A stretch of 64,000 nt of DNA from JAAFIP01 sp031367325 (GTDB taxonomy: Bacteria; Pseudomonadota; Gammaproteobacteria; Burkholderiales; Burkholderiaceae_C): NCBI GenBank assembly GCA_031367325.1, contig JANLPQ010000007.1:18143-82142 (forward strand), written 5' to 3'. Positions 62,395 to 64,000 of this stretch are shown here, piece by piece (positions within the stretch are counted from its first letter, which is position 1; each line of letters begins with the position of its first letter). A program made the position numbers and the translations under genes. Under the pieces are notes generated by a model. That model searched no databases, had not been told where the DNA came from, and was given only the letters and a program-made list of their open reading frames with translations.

Positions 62395-62585
62395 GTTACT
62401 CGGTTAGCGTGCGTGCCGGGAAGTTGGACTCGAGCCGGGCATCTCGCTGCAAAAATACTACGCAAACACGCGCGAACTGGGGCTTTTGGTACGCTGTCTC
62501 GAACAACGCGCGCCTTGCTACGTATTTTTCATCGAGACGGACCCGACTCGTCACATTGTTCTTGGCTTGGTTTTAACAGCCCGCG
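62395..62585 (+). repeat. Family B repeat with 102-bp hairpin module, copy B4
   Basis: Module at 62435-62536, between TCGAG at 62430-62434 and 62532-62536; arms AAAAATACTACGCAAACACG and CGCGCGCCTTGCTACGTATT are complementary over most positions. The frame is open across it, as in B2 and B3. Confidence 0.82.
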
Positions 62586-62679
62586 TTTCGGTAGTTTGCT
62601 GGTTGCGCTTAGCGGTTTTTAGCAGCCCGTGCTTCGGTTGGGTGCCATTGTGGTCTAGAGCAAAATTTCGTTCTGGATT

Positions 62680-62740
62680 GGTGTCGCGCCGGGTGTAGCG
62701 GCTTCCTGAATTTTGATCTGACCCCAAATGCTCGCGGGCA
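62680..62740 (-). repeat. GGGGTCAG-containing repeat tract, copy 2
   Basis: Reverse complement of the 5627-5690 tract over nearly its full length (TCCTGAATTTTGATCTGACC then CCAAATGCTCG). Confidence 0.7.
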
Positions 62741-62831
62741 CTAGCAGTAGCGCGCTACCTATGTCACGACCCAGAAACCAAGCCAGAAAACAAACCTTAG
62801 CCCCACTACAAGCGTGCTGTTGTGGCGTGCG

Positions 62832-62874
62832 TCCTATGACAAACAATAAAGGGCCGCAGGTCCGTTTGGCATGG
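62832..62874 (+). repeat. CCTATGACAAACAATAAAGG tract, copy 2
   Basis: Matches 21991-22034 closely, including GCCGC and the GGCATGGG end. Confidence 0.7.
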
Positions 62875-62979
62875 GACTGACCACAGCAGTGCGCGTATTG
62901 GAACAATGAACTCGTTACGAGGCCACACAGCCACACAGCGAAAAAACACTCTGCAAACAGCATTTCCAAGAACAAAAAA

Positions 62980-63029
62980 GGCCAGTAACCCAAGTAAAAC
63001 CTGCTCAATCAGCTATGTAATTAATAGCA
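62980..63029 (-). repeat. Family A dispersed repeat, copy 19
   Basis: Reverse copy, CCAGTAACCCAAGTAAAACC then TGCTCAATCAGCTATG and TAATTAATAG, adjoining the AEC transporter stop. Confidence 0.88.
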
Positions 63030-63031
63030 AA

Positions 63032-63991
63032 CTACAATCCCGCCATCAAATGCACAATCAGCGAAAACGTGAAAAATGCCAGCACGGTGGACACCAAAAT
63101 AATCCGCGCAATACGCCCGTTGTCGGCACCAAACTTTTCTGCCAGCAGCGACACGTTGGACGCGCTGGGCAGGGCCGCTACCAGCACGATAACTGTCAAA
63201 CTTGACCTATCCAGCGGCACGCCCGAGGCTATGGCCGAGCTACCAACCAGCAGCACCAGCAGGGGGTGCAGCAGCAGCTTCATCAGCGCCACGGGAACAT
63301 AGTCCACCCACGGCGTGGGCTGGGCTGCCGTCATTTGGCTGCGTGCCAGTACCGCGCCGATGGTAAACAGCGCTACGGGCGATGCTGCATCAGCCAGCAG
63401 ACCGATGGTTTGCGTCAACGGCTTGGGCAGCGCTATGGCGAAATACGACACCACCACGCCCGCCAAAATAGACCACGGCATGGGGTTAGACGCCACGCCT
63501 TTGAGCGCGTTTTTGGCTGCAGTTCGCGCGCCCGCACTGCCCGAGTTATCTAGCCTGGACAAGGCAATACACAGTGACGTAGTCACCAGCATGTCCACCA
63601 TGATGGTAGCAATGGTGGGCCCTGCCGCCTGCGCGCCCAGCAGCGCCACCAGCAGCGGCACGCCCATAAAGCCTGTATTGGGAAACGCAGCCACCAGCGC
63701 ACCCAGCGCCGCGTTATTCCAGTTAATGCGCTTGCTTAGCGTAACGGCTACCGCAAACGACACCATCGTCAGCGCACACAGCAAATACACCAAAAATATC
63801 GGGCCGCTCAGCAACTGCGCCACCGGCGTGTTGGCACCAAAGCGGTACAGCATGCACGGCAATGCAAAAAACAACACAAAGCCATTCAGGCCGGGTATGG
63901 CCGCCATGGGCAACATGCCCCGGCGTGCGGCCACGAAGCCGCACAGGACCAGCGCGAAAAACGGGAAAGTGACGGTAAGGATTTGTAGCAC
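63032..63991 (-). CDS. AEC-family transporter (start near the window edge)
   Basis: About 319 residues with ten hydrophobic helices, typical of auxin efflux carrier (AEC) family proteins (FPFFALVLCGFVAARRGMLP, AAFPNTGFMGVPLLVALLG, AALPSASNVSLLAEKFGAD). The first in-frame start is a GTG at 63991; the frame stays open to the window edge, so a start beyond it cannot be excluded. Probable exporter of organic anions. Confidence 0.88.
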   Translation of the reverse strand: MLQILTVTFPFFALVLCGFVAARRGMLPMAAIPGLNGFVLFFALPCMLYRFGANTPVAQLLSGPIFLVYLLCALTMVSFAVAVTLSKRINWNNAALGALVAAFPNTGFMGVPLLVALLGAQAAGPTIATIMVDMLVTTSLCIALSRLDNSGSAGARTAAKNALKGVASNPMPWSILAGVVVSYFAIALPKPLTQTIGLLADAASPVALFTIGAVLARSQMTAAQPTPWVDYVPVALMKLLLHPLLVLLVGSSAIASGVPLDRSSLTVIVLVAALPSASNVSLLAEKFGADNGRIARIILVSTVLAFFTFSLIVHLMAGL

Positions 63992-64000
63992 GGGTGCATT

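Larger units (their letters stand above)
62239..63031. other. Repeat-rich spacer without a gene
   Basis: The 793-bp gap holds family A copies 18 and 19, family B copy B4, and second copies of the GGGGTCAG and CCTATGACAAAC tracts. Open frames here coincide with repeats. Confidence 0.75.

Overview
The window looks like a chromosomal segment of a betaproteobacterium in the Burkholderiales, most likely Comamonadaceae (Rhodoferax- or Polaromonas-like). This is inferred from gene content and order (ileS-lspA; petABC-sspA-sspB; secA-M23 peptidase-dciA; argJ-ATPase-Nudix; tctCBA with Bug-type receptors), moderate-to-high GC, and many short intergenic repeats. No phage, plasmid, CRISPR array or intact transposase gene was recognised. 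Both window edges cut genes or come within a few bases of doing so: ileS on the left, an AEC transporter on the right.

Layout. 1-5.2 kb: ileS, lspA and a Na/phosphate symporter. 5.2-5.9 kb: repeat-rich spacer. 5.9-18.7 kb: DUF1853, quinone oxidoreductase, EamA transporter and gamma-glutamyltransferase, an XRE-type regulator, a tripartite tricarboxylate transporter set, a solitary GspE/PilB-type ATPase, a spermidine-synthase-like protein, a uracil-DNA-glycosylase-fold enzyme and a ferredoxin-type reductase. 18.7-21.5 kb: an SDR protein and a GMC oxidoreductase. 22-35 kb: a neutral-lipid neighbourhood with a 661-aa two-domain fatty acyl reductase, a phasin, a patatin-like lipase, a TetR regulator, a cytochrome P450, a wax ester synthase/DGAT, an acyl-CoA-binding protein and a PHA-granule-region protein. 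35-45 kb: a lipoprotein peptidase, a small lipoprotein, a molybdopterin oxidoreductase, an M20 plus M14-like hydrolase pair, a NodI/NodJ-type ABC exporter and phosphatidylserine decarboxylase. 45.5-58 kb: housekeeping genes (Nudix, ATPase, argJ, secA, M23, dciA, tRNA-Thr, sspBA, bc1 complex, mscL). 58-64 kb: pdxA, a fasciclin protein, a Nif3-like protein, a DegS-type protease, a repeat-rich spacer and the AEC transporter.

How the genes work together. The 22-35 kb block suggests acyl-CoA or acyl-ACP reduction to fatty alcohol, then esterification by WS/DGAT, with storage as PHA and/or wax ester inclusions coated by a phasin. ACBP may deliver acyl-CoA and the patatin lipase may mobilise it. Three proteins of this block carry Lys/Ala-rich basic tails.

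Non-coding structure is the most unusual part of the window. (1) A short repeat with core ATAGCTGCTTGAGCAGG occurs at about 19 sites; six lie inside reading frames and are translated, and one supplies the start codon of the NodJ-like permease. (2) A larger repeat family contains a hairpin module of exactly 102 bp. It is present in three copies (about 5.74, 45.20 and 62.43 kb), absent from a fourth (37.4 kb, sealed at a CTCGA repeat) and seen alone in a fifth (5.3 kb). (3) Two hairpin cassettes at 36.99-37.24 kb share a core in opposite orientation but have different stems. (4) A nested palindrome of about 178 bp lies at 21.67-21.84 kb.
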